Below, in pieces: positions 9,015 through 18,718 of a stretch of DNA of 64,000 nt (positions are counted from its first letter, which is position 1; every line of letters starts with the position of its first letter). Under the pieces are notes generated by a model. The model was not told where the DNA came from, ran no database searches, and saw only the letters and a list, made by a program, of their open reading frames with translations. A program made the position numbers and the translations under genes. This DNA is from PALSA-894 sp963734185 (GTDB lineage: Bacteria; Pseudomonadota; Alphaproteobacteria; Rhizobiales; Xanthobacteraceae), in the NCBI GenBank assembly GCA_963734185.1, contig CAVTGA010000002.1, positions 2,170,001-2,234,000 on the forward strand, given 5' to 3'.

Positions 9015-9167
9015 ATGGCGGACCACCGCGAGGTCGAATACGCAACGGCGGACGGCAACGACTATGCCGAGCATGAGGGCACGTATCTGCTGTTCCTCAA
9101 GCTGACGAAGTGGATCATCGCCTTTCTCGTCGTCCTGCTCCTCGGCATGGCTTATTTTCTCACCTGA
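9015..9167 (+). CDS. aa3-type cytochrome c oxidase subunit IV-like micro-protein
   Basis: A 50-residue membrane protein that is easy to miss because of its size. It has a charged N-terminus (residues 1-24 contain several Asp, Glu and His), then one hydrophobic helix at about 33-49 ending in AYFLT. This matches the bacterial aa3 oxidase subunit IV family, single-helix proteins bound to the haem-copper oxidase. It lies 60 bases upstream of pntAA on the same strand, an arrangement I recall from related Rhizobiales. Whether it serves the oxidase or the transhydrogenase here cannot be told from sequence. Start ATG 9015. Confidence 0.8.
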   Translation: MADHREVEYATADGNDYAEHEGTYLLFLKLTKWIIAFLVVLLLGMAYFLT

Positions 9168-9227
9168 CATGCAGGCCGGCATCCGGCCGGCATCGAATCC
9201 GATCGGCTTGCCGCCCGTGGAGCCATC

Positions 9228-10367
9228 ATGAAGGTTGCGATCCCTGCCGAGGCTGGTGGCGAGCCGCGTGTCGCCGCCACGCCCGACACCGTCAAGAAGA
9301 TGAAGGCGCTCGGCGCCGACGTGGTGGTCGAGAGTGGCGCGGGCGTAAAGTCGGGCGTGCTCGATGCCGACTATCAGGCCATGGGCGCGACGATCGCCGG
9401 GTCGGCGCGCGAGGCCGCAGCCGACGCCGACGTGGTGCTCAAGGTGCGCCGGCCGACCGCGGCCGAAGCCGGAACGTACAAGAAGGGCGCGCTCGTCATC
9501 GGCATCATGGACCCGTACGGCAATGAGGCAGCGCTCAATGAGATCGCCGCGTCGGGGATCACGGCCTTTGCCATGGAGCTGTTGCCGCGCATCACGCGCG
9601 CGCAGGTGATGGACGTGCTGTCGAGCCAGGCCAACCTCGCCGGCTATCGCGCCGTGATCGACGCCTCGGCCGAATTCGGCCGCGCCTTCCCGATGATGAT
9701 GACGGCGGCCGGCACCGTGCCGGCGGCGCGCGTGTTCGTCATGGGCGTGGGCGTCGCGGGCCTGCAGGCGATCGCGACCGCGCACCGGCTCGGCGCCGTG
9801 GTCACCGCAACCGACGTGCGTCCCGCCACCAAGGAGCAGGTGGAAAGCCTCGGCGCGAAATTCGTCGCAGTCGAGGACGAGGAATTCAAGCAGGCCGAGA
9901 CCGCCGGCGGTTACGCCAAGGAAATGTCGAAGGAGTATCAGGCCAAGCAGGCCGCCCTCGTCGCCGAGCACATCAAGAAGCAGGACATCGTCATCACCAC
10001 GGCGCTGATCCCCGGCCGTCCGGCGCCGCGCCTGATCAGCGCCGACATGGCCAAGTCGATGAAGGCGGGGTCGGTGCTCGTCGATCTTGCGGTCGAACGC
10101 GGCGGCAATGTCGAAGGCGCGAAGGCCGGCGAAGTCGTCGACGTCGACGGCGTCAAGATCGTCGGCCACCTCAATATGCCGGGCCGACTCGCCGCGTCTT
10201 CGTCGAGCCTTTATGCCAGGAACCTCTACGCATTCCTGGAAAACCTGATCGACAAGAAGACCAAGGCGCTCGCCGTCAACTGGGACGACGAGATCGTCAA
10301 GGCGACCGCGCTCACCCGCGACGGCGCGGTGATTCATCCGAACTTCCAGCCCAAAACTGCCGCATAA
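9228..10367 (+). CDS. pntAA: Re/Si-specific NAD(P)+ transhydrogenase, alpha subunit part 1
   Basis: NAD(H)-binding dI component of proton-translocating transhydrogenase, which makes NADPH from NADH using the proton gradient. The 379-residue soluble protein begins MKVAIPAEAGGEPRVAATP, typical of the AlaDH/PNT N-terminal domain, and contains a Rossmann segment near 165-200 (VFVMGVGVAGLQAIATAH). It ends before any membrane helices, so this is the split-subunit form with pntAB as a separate gene, the usual alphaproteobacterial arrangement. The downstream gap to pntAB is 39 bases with an AGGAGG ribosome site. Confidence 0.96.
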   Translation: MKVAIPAEAGGEPRVAATPDTVKKMKALGADVVVESGAGVKSGVLDADYQAMGATIAGSAREAAADADVVLKVRRPTAAEAGTYKKGALVIGIMDPYGNEAALNEIAASGITAFAMELLPRITRAQVMDVLSSQANLAGYRAVIDASAEFGRAFPMMMTAAGTVPAARVFVMGVGVAGLQAIATAHRLGAVVTATDVRPATKEQVESLGAKFVAVEDEEFKQAETAGGYAKEMSKEYQAKQAALVAEHIKKQDIVITTALIPGRPAPRLISADMAKSMKAGSVLVDLAVERGGNVEGAKAGEVVDVDGVKIVGHLNMPGRLAASSSSLYARNLYAFLENLIDKKTKALAVNWDDEIVKATALTRDGAVIHPNFQPKTAA

Positions 10368-10406
10368 GACCGCCGCATGAAGTCTGGCGGCCGCTAGGAG
10401 GCGATC

Positions 10407-10859
10407 ATGGCAGCAAGCATCTCGGCGCAGGAGGCCGCGAACCGCGCGCAGGCCGCCGCCGATCTGGCGCGCCAGGCCGCCGACGTGGCGCAAGGCTACG
10501 CGGACGCCGCCTCGGCGCTCGCGGTCACCGCCGCCAACGCGGTCTCCGGCGGCGGCATCGATCCGTTCATGTTCCGCCTCTCGATCTTCGTGCTCGCGAT
10601 CTTCGTCGGCTACTACGTGGTGTGGTCGGTGACGCCGGCGCTGCACACACCGCTGATGTCGGTGACCAACGCGATCTCGTCGGTGATCGTGGTCGGGGCG
10701 CTGCTGGCGGTCGGGGTCTCGCTCGTCGGCAACGACTGGGGGCCGGTGTGGGCGCGCGTGCTCGGCTTCGTCGCGCTGGTGTTCGCCTCGGTGAACATCT
10801 TCGGCGGCTTCCTGGTCACCCAGCGCATGCTCTCGATGTACACGAAGAAGAAGAAGTAG
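10407..10859 (+). CDS. pntAB: NAD(P)+ transhydrogenase, alpha subunit part 2 (membrane)
   Basis: Membrane component of the transhydrogenase proton channel. The 150-residue protein has an Ala/Gln-rich, probably helical N-terminus (residues 1-45), then hydrophobic helices near 52-70, 80-102 and 108-130, ending in a Lys-rich tail (TKKKK). The Ala-rich extension makes it longer than the roughly 100-residue core of many PntAB proteins. A ribosome site AGGAGG lies upstream. The gap to pntB is nine bases, so translation is probably coupled. Confidence 0.95.
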   Translation: MAASISAQEAANRAQAAADLARQAADVAQGYADAASALAVTAANAVSGGGIDPFMFRLSIFVLAIFVGYYVVWSVTPALHTPLMSVTNAISSVIVVGALLAVGVSLVGNDWGPVWARVLGFVALVFASVNIFGGFLVTQRMLSMYTKKKK

Positions 10860-10868
10860 AGCGCGCCC

Positions 10869-12263
<1,395 letters not shown>

Positions 12264-12278
12264 GGCGAGCGATGGTGC

Positions 12279-12671
12279 TCAGGGGTTCCATCCGCCGCTG
12301 CCGTAGGGACGCGTGATGATCTCGAGCAGGTGGCCGTTCAAGTCCTCGAAATAGAGACCGCGTCCGCCGTCATGGCGATTGATCTCGCCCGGCTTCGTTT
12401 GGCCGGGGTCCGCCCAATAGGACAGCCTGCGGTCCTTGATCCGGCCGAAGATTGCATCGAATTCCGCTTCGTCGACCAGGAAGGCATAGTGCTGCGGCGC
12501 GATTTCGCCTTCCGCATCCATGTAGTCGAGGTTCGTTCCGTTCTGCGTCGCGACCACCTGGAACGGTCCCCAATGGGTCGGCGCGGGTAGGCCGAGCATC
12601 TCGGCAAGGAACGTGGCTGACGCTTTGCTGTCGCGGGCCCACAGAATGGTGTGATTGAATTGGACGGCCAT
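12279..12671 (-). CDS. VOC-superfamily protein (glyoxalase/bleomycin-resistance fold)
   Basis: A 130-residue two-module VOC protein with likely metal-dependent lyase, dioxygenase or binding activity; substrate unknown. Candidate metal ligands are H7 in QFNHTILW, a central His in the second module (NRHDGG) and the Glu in NGHLLEII near the C-terminus. ATG 12671 is preferred over an in-frame start at 12737 because GGGAGG lies five bases upstream and the VOC fold begins at MAVQFNHT. It is convergent with pntB and divergent from the serine hydrolase gene. Confidence 0.85.
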   Translation of the reverse strand: MAVQFNHTILWARDSKASATFLAEMLGLPAPTHWGPFQVVATQNGTNLDYMDAEGEIAPQHYAFLVDEAEFDAIFGRIKDRRLSYWADPGQTKPGEINRHDGGRGLYFEDLNGHLLEIITRPYGSGGWNP

Positions 12672-12797
12672 GGCGGCCTCCCGACCGGCCTTCGAAGTGT
12701 CCCGTGGATGTGGGGTCATTCGCCGGGACTTCAACACCTGCTCGGTTGCTTGTCAGGGTGCGTCATAATGATGATCCAGGGATCGGAGATTGATCGG

Positions 12798-13928
12798 ATG
12801 CCCATGCTCGATCGTCGCAAATTCCTCATGGGTACCGGCGCCGCAGTCATCGGACAACACATGGGTCCGCTGGCTGCCGCAACGTTCCAATGGCAGCCAA
12901 TCGCACCGGCCGATGCCGGCTTTGCGCCCCATCTCGCAGCGCGGCTCGACCAACTCGTCGCCGAGAAGCGCGCCTGGGGCCTGCATGGCGTTGTGATTAC
13001 GCGTGCCGGCCGGCTCGTGCTCGAGCGCTATTTCGAAGGCGCGGACGAGACCTGGGGCCGACCCCTCGGGCGCATCGCGTTCGCTCCCACGACGCTGCAC
13101 GACCTGCGTTCGGTCACCAAGAGCCTCGTCGGCCTCGTTTACGGCATCGCGCTCGAGGCGAAGAAGGTTCCCGCGCCGGGCGAGCCGCTGCTGGCCTCAT
13201 TCCCCGAATATGCCGATCTCGCCGCGGACCCGCGCCGGCAGCGCCTGACCATCGCGCATGTGCTGACCATGACGCTCGGCCTCGAATGGAACGAGGACAT
13301 CCCCTACCAGAACCCGGCCAACAGCGAGCGCGCCATGGAAGCGGCGCCCGACCGCTACCGCTTCATTCTCGAGCGCGGAATCGCCGCCGAACCGGGCACG
13401 CGCTGGACCTATGGCGGCGGTGCGACCGCGCTCCTGGGCAAGCTCATCGCCAAGGGCACGGGACAGTCGCTCGAAGACTATGCGCGCGCCGTGCTGTTCG
13501 ATCCGCTCGGCATCGGGGCGACCGAATGGATCAAGGGCGGCGACGGCGTGGCCTCCGCCGCCTCGGGCCTGCGCATGACGCCGCGCGATCTTGCCCGCAT
13601 CGGTCAACTGATCCTCAATGGCGGGCAGTGGGAGGGGCGCCGTATCGTTCCGCCGGCATGGCTTGAAACCTCGCTCAAAGTTCATGCCACGGTCGATGAA
13701 TTCCGCCGCTACGGCTATCACTGGTACAGCGGCGAGTTCGGTTTCGGCACGCCACCGGGTGCGCGCAAGGCGCGCTGGATCGGCGCGTTCGGCTATGGCG
13801 GGCAGCGGCTGTTCGTGCTGCCGGATCTCGACATCGCCGTCGCGATCACCGCCGGCAATTACGCCGATCCGGACCAGTGGATCCCGCCAATCCGGGTGAT
13901 GCGTGAGGTTGTGCTGGCGAGCCTGTGA
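12798..13928 (+). CDS. exported serine hydrolase, class C beta-lactamase fold
   Basis: Penicillin-binding-protein/esterase-like hydrolase; substrate unknown. From ATG 12798 (GGAG nine bases upstream) the protein has a Tat-like leader, DRRKFLMGTGAA, then a beta-lactamase domain with the SxxK motif SVTK, whose Ser is the nucleophile. The second motif appears as TYGGG rather than a canonical YxN, and the third as a Gly-rich GYGGQ instead of KTG, as in many esterase-type members. Its stop overlaps the ATG of the DUF3574 gene (TGATG), so the two are translationally coupled. Not expected to be an antibiotic-resistance enzyme. Confidence 0.85.
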   Translation: MPMLDRRKFLMGTGAAVIGQHMGPLAAATFQWQPIAPADAGFAPHLAARLDQLVAEKRAWGLHGVVITRAGRLVLERYFEGADETWGRPLGRIAFAPTTLHDLRSVTKSLVGLVYGIALEAKKVPAPGEPLLASFPEYADLAADPRRQRLTIAHVLTMTLGLEWNEDIPYQNPANSERAMEAAPDRYRFILERGIAAEPGTRWTYGGGATALLGKLIAKGTGQSLEDYARAVLFDPLGIGATEWIKGGDGVASAASGLRMTPRDLARIGQLILNGGQWEGRRIVPPAWLETSLKVHATVDEFRRYGYHWYSGEFGFGTPPGARKARWIGAFGYGGQRLFVLPDLDIAVAITAGNYADPDQWIPPIRVMREVVLASL

Positions 13929-14350
13929 TGAAACTCCGAAGCCTTCTCCTGGTTGCCGTCGTGACGCTGCATGGCGCGCAGCTGAGCCTTGCTGCGGCAC
14001 AAGGCCTCTCCTGCAATGCGCCGCAGAAGCCCATGATGGAGGTCGAGATGATGTTCGGCCGCAACATCGGCGGGCGGCTCGGAGTGACGGAGGCGCGCTG
14101 GCGCGCGTTCCTGGCGCGTGAGGTTAGCCCGCGCTTTCCGGATGGGCTGACGGTGTTCGATACGTTGGGCCAGTGGCGTGATGCCAAGACCAAGGCGCTG
14201 GTGCGCGAGCCGAGCAAGATCGTGCGCATCATCCTGCCGGCGGATGCGCCGGCACGGGAGAAAATCGATGCGATTGCCGCGGCTTACAAACAGCAATTCC
14301 GTCAGGACGCGGTCGGTGTGGTCATGCGGCCGGCCTGCGTTTCGTTCTAG
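13928..14350 (+). CDS. DUF3574 exported protein
   Basis: A 140-residue protein with a cleavable signal peptide (about 1-24, ending AAAQG) and a DUF3574 domain. Diagnostic segments are MMFGRNIGG, a Trp-Arg-x-Phe segment at EARWRAFL, and FPDGLTVFDTLGQW. Function of the family is unknown. The start overlaps the stop of the upstream serine hydrolase, and the next gene starts ten bases after its stop, so it sits in the middle of a short operon of exported or membrane-anchored hydrolases. Confidence 0.85.
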   Translation: MKLRSLLLVAVVTLHGAQLSLAAAQGLSCNAPQKPMMEVEMMFGRNIGGRLGVTEARWRAFLAREVSPRFPDGLTVFDTLGQWRDAKTKALVREPSKIVRIILPADAPAREKIDAIAAAYKQQFRQDAVGVVMRPACVSF

Positions 14351-14359
14351 TCTCCCGGT

Positions 14360-15163
14360 ATGTCTACGCTGAAATGGATCGCGGTGATTGTCGTCGCCGG
14401 GTATCTCGGCCTCGGTGCGCTGATGTATTTCGCGCAGCGCGCGCTGATGTACTTTCCCGAACGGGTGCGCACGTCCCCTGCGGCCGCCGGGCTGCCGCAG
14501 GCCGAGGAGGTCGTGCTTGATACGGCCGACGGCGAGAAGGTCATCGCCTGGCACGTGCCGCCGCGCGGCGACAAGCCGGTCGTCATCTATTTCCACGGCA
14601 ATGGCGGATCGCTGCGCTATCGGGTCGATCGCTTCCGCGCCTTGACGGCCGACGGCACCGGGCTCGTGGCGCTGAGCTATCGCGGCTATGGCGGCTCGAC
14701 CGGCTCCCCGAGCGAAGCCGGGCTCATCGCCGACGCCACGGCAACCTACGACTTCGCCGCCGCGCGCTACGCGACCGCGCGGATCGTGCTGTGGGGCGAG
14801 TCGCTTGGCAGCGGCGTCGCCATCGCGCTGGCGGCCGAAAAACCAGCCAGCCATCTGATCCTGGATGCCCCGTTCACCTCCGCGGTCGACATCGCGGCGG
14901 CCCATTATCGATTTCTCCCGGTGCGCCTGTTGATGAAGGATCAATTCCGCTCCGACCAACGCATCGCGCAGGTCAAGGTGCCGGTGCTGGTCCTGCACGG
15001 CGAGCTCGACAACGTCATTCCGATTGCGTCCGGCGAGCGGCTTTACGCCATGGTCTCCGGACCCAAGCGCTTCGTGCGCTTTCCCCAGGGCGACCATGTC
15101 GATCTCGACCGCCACGGCGCGATCACGGCGGTGCGCACCTTTCTGGCCGAGCGCAATGATTGA
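14360..15163 (+). CDS. membrane-anchored alpha/beta hydrolase (BEM46-like)
   Basis: A 267-residue alpha/beta hydrolase with an N-terminal membrane segment (about residues 5-28). The oxyanion-region motif HGNGGS and nucleophile elbow GESLGSG identify the catalytic Ser. The Asp is likely in HGELDNVIP and the His in GDHVDLD near the C-terminus. This order matches the BEM46/ABHD13-type family of serine hydrolases, whose substrates are mostly unknown. It follows the DUF3574 gene by ten bases and precedes another serine hydrolase by 60 bases. Confidence 0.87.
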   Translation: MSTLKWIAVIVVAGYLGLGALMYFAQRALMYFPERVRTSPAAAGLPQAEEVVLDTADGEKVIAWHVPPRGDKPVVIYFHGNGGSLRYRVDRFRALTADGTGLVALSYRGYGGSTGSPSEAGLIADATATYDFAAARYATARIVLWGESLGSGVAIALAAEKPASHLILDAPFTSAVDIAAAHYRFLPVRLLMKDQFRSDQRIAQVKVPVLVLHGELDNVIPIASGERLYAMVSGPKRFVRFPQGDHVDLDRHGAITAVRTFLAERND

Positions 15164-15223
15164 CAGGTGGCTGGTCGGGGGTCGCCGTTCAACCTATGCT
15201 TGGCGGGTCGAGGGAGGGTTGCC

Positions 15224-16513
15224 ATGACTCATTCGTCACGCCTGCGCCTGTTCGGATTGTCCGCCGCCGCCGTAATGGCGCTCTCATCCCTTGCGTTTGC
15301 ACAAGGGCTCACCACCGCTCAGCCCGAGCAGGTCGGCCTGTCGTCCGAGCGGCTCGAGCGCATCACCGCGATGATGCGCGCCGACACCGCCAAGAGTCAG
15401 ATCGCCGGCGCCGTCCTGCTGGTCGCGCGCAAGGGGAAGGTGGCGTATTTCGAGACCTTCGGTCTGCGCGACAAGGACGCCAACGCGCTGATGAACAAGG
15501 ACGCGATCTTCCGCGTCGCCTCTATGACCAAGCCGGTGACCAGCGTCGCCGCCATGATGCTGGTCGAGGAGGGCAAGATCGCGCTCAGCGATCCGGTCGC
15601 CAAATACCTGCCGCAACTCGGCAAGCTCCAGGTCGGTGTCGAGGATGCGGAAGCCGAGGGTTCGGGTCTCCGGCTCGTGCCGTCCGTGCGCGAGATGACG
15701 GTGCAAGACCTGCTGCGCCACACTGCGGGGCTCACCTACGGCATCTTTGGCGCCGGCAAGGTGAAGGACCTCTACAAGCAGCTCGACGTCGACACCGTCG
15801 AGCAGAGCACCGCCGAAATGGTGGACAAGCTCGGCAAGCTGCCGCTGATGTACCAGCCGGGTACGGTGTGGGAATACAGCCGTGCCACCGATGTGCTTGG
15901 CCGTCTGATCGAAGTGGTTGCCGGCGTGCCGCTCTCCGAGTTTTTCGATAAGCGCATCCTGAAGCCGCTCGGCATGAACGATTCAGGGTTCTGGGTGCCG
16001 GCCGACAAGCTCAGCCGTCTGGCCGAGGGGCAGGCCGAGCCGCCGAACAATGAGAAGCCGCGCATGATCGACGTCACCAAGCCGCCGAAGTTCGAAGGCG
16101 GCGGGCAGGGGCTGGTCACCACCGCTGCCGACTATGCGCGCTTCCTGCAGATGCTGCTCAATGGCGGCGAACTCGACGGCGTGCGTCTCCTCAGCCGCAA
16201 GTCGATCGAGATGATGACCGCCGACCATCTGGGTACGACGATCAAGGCCGATGGGCCGGCTTATCTGCCCGGACCGGGCTACGGCTTCGGGCTCGGCTTC
16301 GGGGTGAGGCTTGCGGTCGGCATTTCTCCCGTGATGGGTTCAACCGGCGACTACACGTGGGGTGGCGCGTGGGGCACTTACTTCTGGGTCGACCCGAAGG
16401 AGAAGCTGTTCGCGATCTGGCTGACGCAGTCACCCGCCTTTCGGCTGCACTACCGGCCGCTCTTGCGCAGCATGGTGCTGCAGAGCGTCGTCGATCCGCC
16501 GAACGGCGATTGA
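15224..16513 (+). CDS. exported serine hydrolase, beta-lactamase/esterase fold
   Basis: A 429-residue protein from ATG 15224, which follows GGAGGG closely; an in-frame upstream start at 15167 lacks support and would bury the signal peptide. Residues 1-26 form a signal peptide ending AFAQG. The SxxK motif is SMTK, the second motif is YSRAT and a Gly-rich GGAWGT stands at the KTG position, typical of the EstB/beta-lactamase-like esterase group. It resembles the 12798 protein in fold but not closely in sequence. Probable periplasmic esterase or peptidase. Confidence 0.87.
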   Translation: MTHSSRLRLFGLSAAAVMALSSLAFAQGLTTAQPEQVGLSSERLERITAMMRADTAKSQIAGAVLLVARKGKVAYFETFGLRDKDANALMNKDAIFRVASMTKPVTSVAAMMLVEEGKIALSDPVAKYLPQLGKLQVGVEDAEAEGSGLRLVPSVREMTVQDLLRHTAGLTYGIFGAGKVKDLYKQLDVDTVEQSTAEMVDKLGKLPLMYQPGTVWEYSRATDVLGRLIEVVAGVPLSEFFDKRILKPLGMNDSGFWVPADKLSRLAEGQAEPPNNEKPRMIDVTKPPKFEGGGQGLVTTAADYARFLQMLLNGGELDGVRLLSRKSIEMMTADHLGTTIKADGPAYLPGPGYGFGLGFGVRLAVGISPVMGSTGDYTWGGAWGTYFWVDPKEKLFAIWLTQSPAFRLHYRPLLRSMVLQSVVDPPNGD

Positions 16514-16532
16514 GGCCGCTGCGAGCGATCGC

Positions 16533-18134
16533 ATGACGGCCGCGGCCCCCTCCCTTCCCTCCCCCGCAAGCGGGGGAGGGTTAGGGAGGGGGCGCGTTCG
16601 GCGGGCCGAGATCATCGCCGCACTGTCGCTCGCGACCGACCTCGCCATGGGGCAGCCGGTCGAGTTCGCGCTCAAGTCCTGCGTGCTCGGCATGCGCATC
16701 GGCGGCATGCTCGCGCTCGGCCCCGACGAGCTCGGCGAAATCTTCTATCAGTCGCTGTTGCGCTACATCGGCTGCAACGCCGAGACTCATACGCTCGCCG
16801 CGCTGTTCGGCGACGAGATCGATTTCCGCCGCGACTTCGCGCGCATCGACATGGGGCGCGCCAATGAAATGGTCGCGCTGGTGTTCGGCTATCTGCGCCG
16901 CGCCAATGCGGGTACCGGGATGTTGGGGCTGATCGCGGGCGTGACGCGCGGCCTCATCACCGGCCCGAAGGCGAGTGCGGAGACGATCGCCGGCCATTGC
17001 GAGGTGGCGGAGCGCCTCGCCGAGCGTCTCGGCTTGAGCGCCGGCGTGCGCCGCAATCTCGGGCAGATCTACGAGCGCTGGGACGGGCGCGGCCTGCCGC
17101 GCGGCCTCAGGGGCGAGGCGATCGCGCCCGCGGTGCGCGTCGTGTCGTTCGCGCAGGATGCGATCGTGCTGCGCGCCGCCTTCGGCGTCGAGGCCGCGCA
17201 CGCCAAGCTCGCGGCGCGAGCGGGCAGCGCCTACGAGCCGCGCCTCGTCGAGCGCTTCATCAAGCGCGCCGAGGAGCTGACTACCGGGCTCGACGACACC
17301 ACGTGGGAGGCCGTGCTGGCGCTCGAACCGGGGCCGCGGGCGGCGCTGTCGGAAGGGGAGTTCGACGCGGCGTGCCTCGCGATGGCGGACTTCGCCGATC
17401 TCAAGTCGCCCTATTCGGTCGGTCACTCGCGCGCGGTCGCGGCGCTCGCGGCCGCGGCGGCGCGGCGCTGCGGGCTGCCCGAGAGCGATGCGATCGATCT
17501 TTCCCGCGCGGGTCTTCTGCACGACATCGGCCAAGTGGCGGTGCCGGCGCGCATCTGGCTCAAGCCGGCCGCGTTCAACGACGGCGATTGGGAGCAGGTG
17601 CGCCTGCACACCTATTACGGCGAGCGCGTGCTGGCGCGCCCCGCCGCGCTCGCGCGCCTCGGTGCGATCGTGGCGCAGCATCACGAGCGCGCCGACGGCT
17701 CCGGCTATCACCGCGGCACGCGCGGAGCGGCACTCTCGGCGCAGGGCAAGATCCTGGCAGCGGCGGAAGCCTATCAGAACAAGATCGAGCCGCGCCCGCA
17801 TCGCGCAGCGCTTGCGGCGCAGGCCGTGGCCGATGCGCTCAAGCGCGAGGCGCGCGAGGGACGGCTCGACGGCGACGCGGTCGTCGCGGTGCTCGCCGCC
17901 GCCGGCCATGCGGTGCCGGAGCGCCGGGCGATGGTCGCGGGCCTCACGACGCGCGAGATCGACGTGTTGCGCGCCATCGCGCGCGGACAATCAACGAAGC
18001 ACATCGCCCGCGCGCTCGGCATCGCGCCGAAGACGGTCGATAACCACACGCAAAACATCTACGCCAAGATCGGTGCGAAGACCCGCGGCGGCGCCACGTT
18101 GTTCGCGATCGAGCACGGGCTGTGCGGGGGGTAG
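16533..18134 (+). CDS. HD-GYP domain protein with LuxR-type DNA-binding domain
   Basis: A 533-residue one-component regulator combining a cyclic-di-GMP phosphodiesterase-type HD-GYP domain with a C-terminal LuxR helix-turn-helix. An N-terminal helical module (about 20-250) has its own HD-like remnant (QIYERWDGRGLPRG). The HD-GYP domain (about 285-420) has LLHDIGQ and HHERADGSGYH; the usual HDIGK is HDIGQ, so activity is uncertain. The HTH (about 470-530) begins LTTREIDVLRAIARG. The first 18 or so residues are encoded by a palindromic repeat, and no better start codon exists between it and the conserved RRAEIIAAL segment. Target genes are unknown. Confidence 0.88.
   Translation: MTAAAPSLPSPASGGGLGRGRVRRAEIIAALSLATDLAMGQPVEFALKSCVLGMRIGGMLALGPDELGEIFYQSLLRYIGCNAETHTLAALFGDEIDFRRDFARIDMGRANEMVALVFGYLRRANAGTGMLGLIAGVTRGLITGPKASAETIAGHCEVAERLAERLGLSAGVRRNLGQIYERWDGRGLPRGLRGEAIAPAVRVVSFAQDAIVLRAAFGVEAAHAKLAARAGSAYEPRLVERFIKRAEELTTGLDDTTWEAVLALEPGPRAALSEGEFDAACLAMADFADLKSPYSVGHSRAVAALAAAAARRCGLPESDAIDLSRAGLLHDIGQVAVPARIWLKPAAFNDGDWEQVRLHTYYGERVLARPAALARLGAIVAQHHERADGSGYHRGTRGAALSAQGKILAAAEAYQNKIEPRPHRAALAAQAVADALKREAREGRLDGDAVVAVLAAAGHAVPERRAMVAGLTTREIDVLRAIARGQSTKHIARALGIAPKTVDNHTQNIYAKIGAKTRGGATLFAIEHGLCGG
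16548..16592. repeat. palindromic (G-rich/C-rich) dispersed repeat inside the HD-GYP 5' end
   Basis: Perfect hairpin CCCTCCCCCGC-aa-GCGGGGGAGGG at 16557-16580 followed by TTAGGGAGGGGG. The same repeat type occurs between genes at 57982-58120 and 61165-61630. Here it is read as PSLPSPASGGGLGRGR at the start of the protein. Confidence 0.8.
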
Positions 18135-18190
18135 GAGGGGATCACACCCGCGGGGAGCGAGCGTAAGCAGTCGCGGCCTGCGGTCTGACG

Positions 18191-18670
18191 ATGATGGAAC
18201 TTCTCGACTTCGCTCCAGACGATCTTGGCGATGATCTGGCCGCGCGGATCCACACGCTGCTGCACAGCACCTGGCCGGAGGACGCTCCTAACGAAGGAGA
18301 TTACTACCGCACTCACGGAGCCCCCGCGACCGTCGTGATCCTTCGCCAAGCCCAGGATGTCGTCGCGCATCTCGCCATTTATCAGCGTCAGGTCGGCGTC
18401 GGAAGCGAGACGCTCGAGATTGCCATGCTCGGAGGGATCGTTGTTGCGCCCGAGCAGCGCCGCAGAGGTCACAGCCGGTTTTCGATCCTGTTCGCGTACG
18501 AGCCCGCCGTCTACGTCTCCAGCGGCTACAAGCTCATGCAGAACGCCACGCGCTTCGTCGACGCCGACGGCATCCTGAAGACGCTGGTCTACCGCGGCAG
18601 CATGTACGCCGAGCTCTCGCGCAAACGCTGGCCCAACCAAATGCTGGACCTGCGCGGGCGTGTCGTATGA
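18191..18670 (+). CDS. GNAT-family acyltransferase-like protein, probable internal deletion
   Basis: A 159-residue protein with GNAT features: a beta4-like strand MLGGIVVAPEQRRRG corresponding to the start of acetyl-CoA motif A, and a C-terminal part with FSILFAYEPAVY, SSGYKLMQN and YRGSMYAEL. The helix that normally follows the R/Q-x-x-G loop is missing: the sequence passes directly from RRRGHSR to FSILF, so roughly 15-20 residues expected for helix alpha3 are absent without a frameshift. This probably abolishes cofactor binding. Two adjacent ATGs (18191, 18194) are possible starts; the ribosome site is weak. It may be a decaying gene. Confidence 0.7.
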   Translation: MMELLDFAPDDLGDDLAARIHTLLHSTWPEDAPNEGDYYRTHGAPATVVILRQAQDVVAHLAIYQRQVGVGSETLEIAMLGGIVVAPEQRRRGHSRFSILFAYEPAVYVSSGYKLMQNATRFVDADGILKTLVYRGSMYAELSRKRWPNQMLDLRGRVV

Positions 18671-18718
18671 GAAAGTGATCGACAGTACCACATTGGTCAT
18701 GCGCCCTGCGGACAATCG

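Noticed and set aside
12798..16513. Antibiotic-resistance beta-lactamases
   Set aside because: Both proteins have SxxK but lack the canonical YxN and KTG motifs; they fit the esterase-type serine hydrolases.
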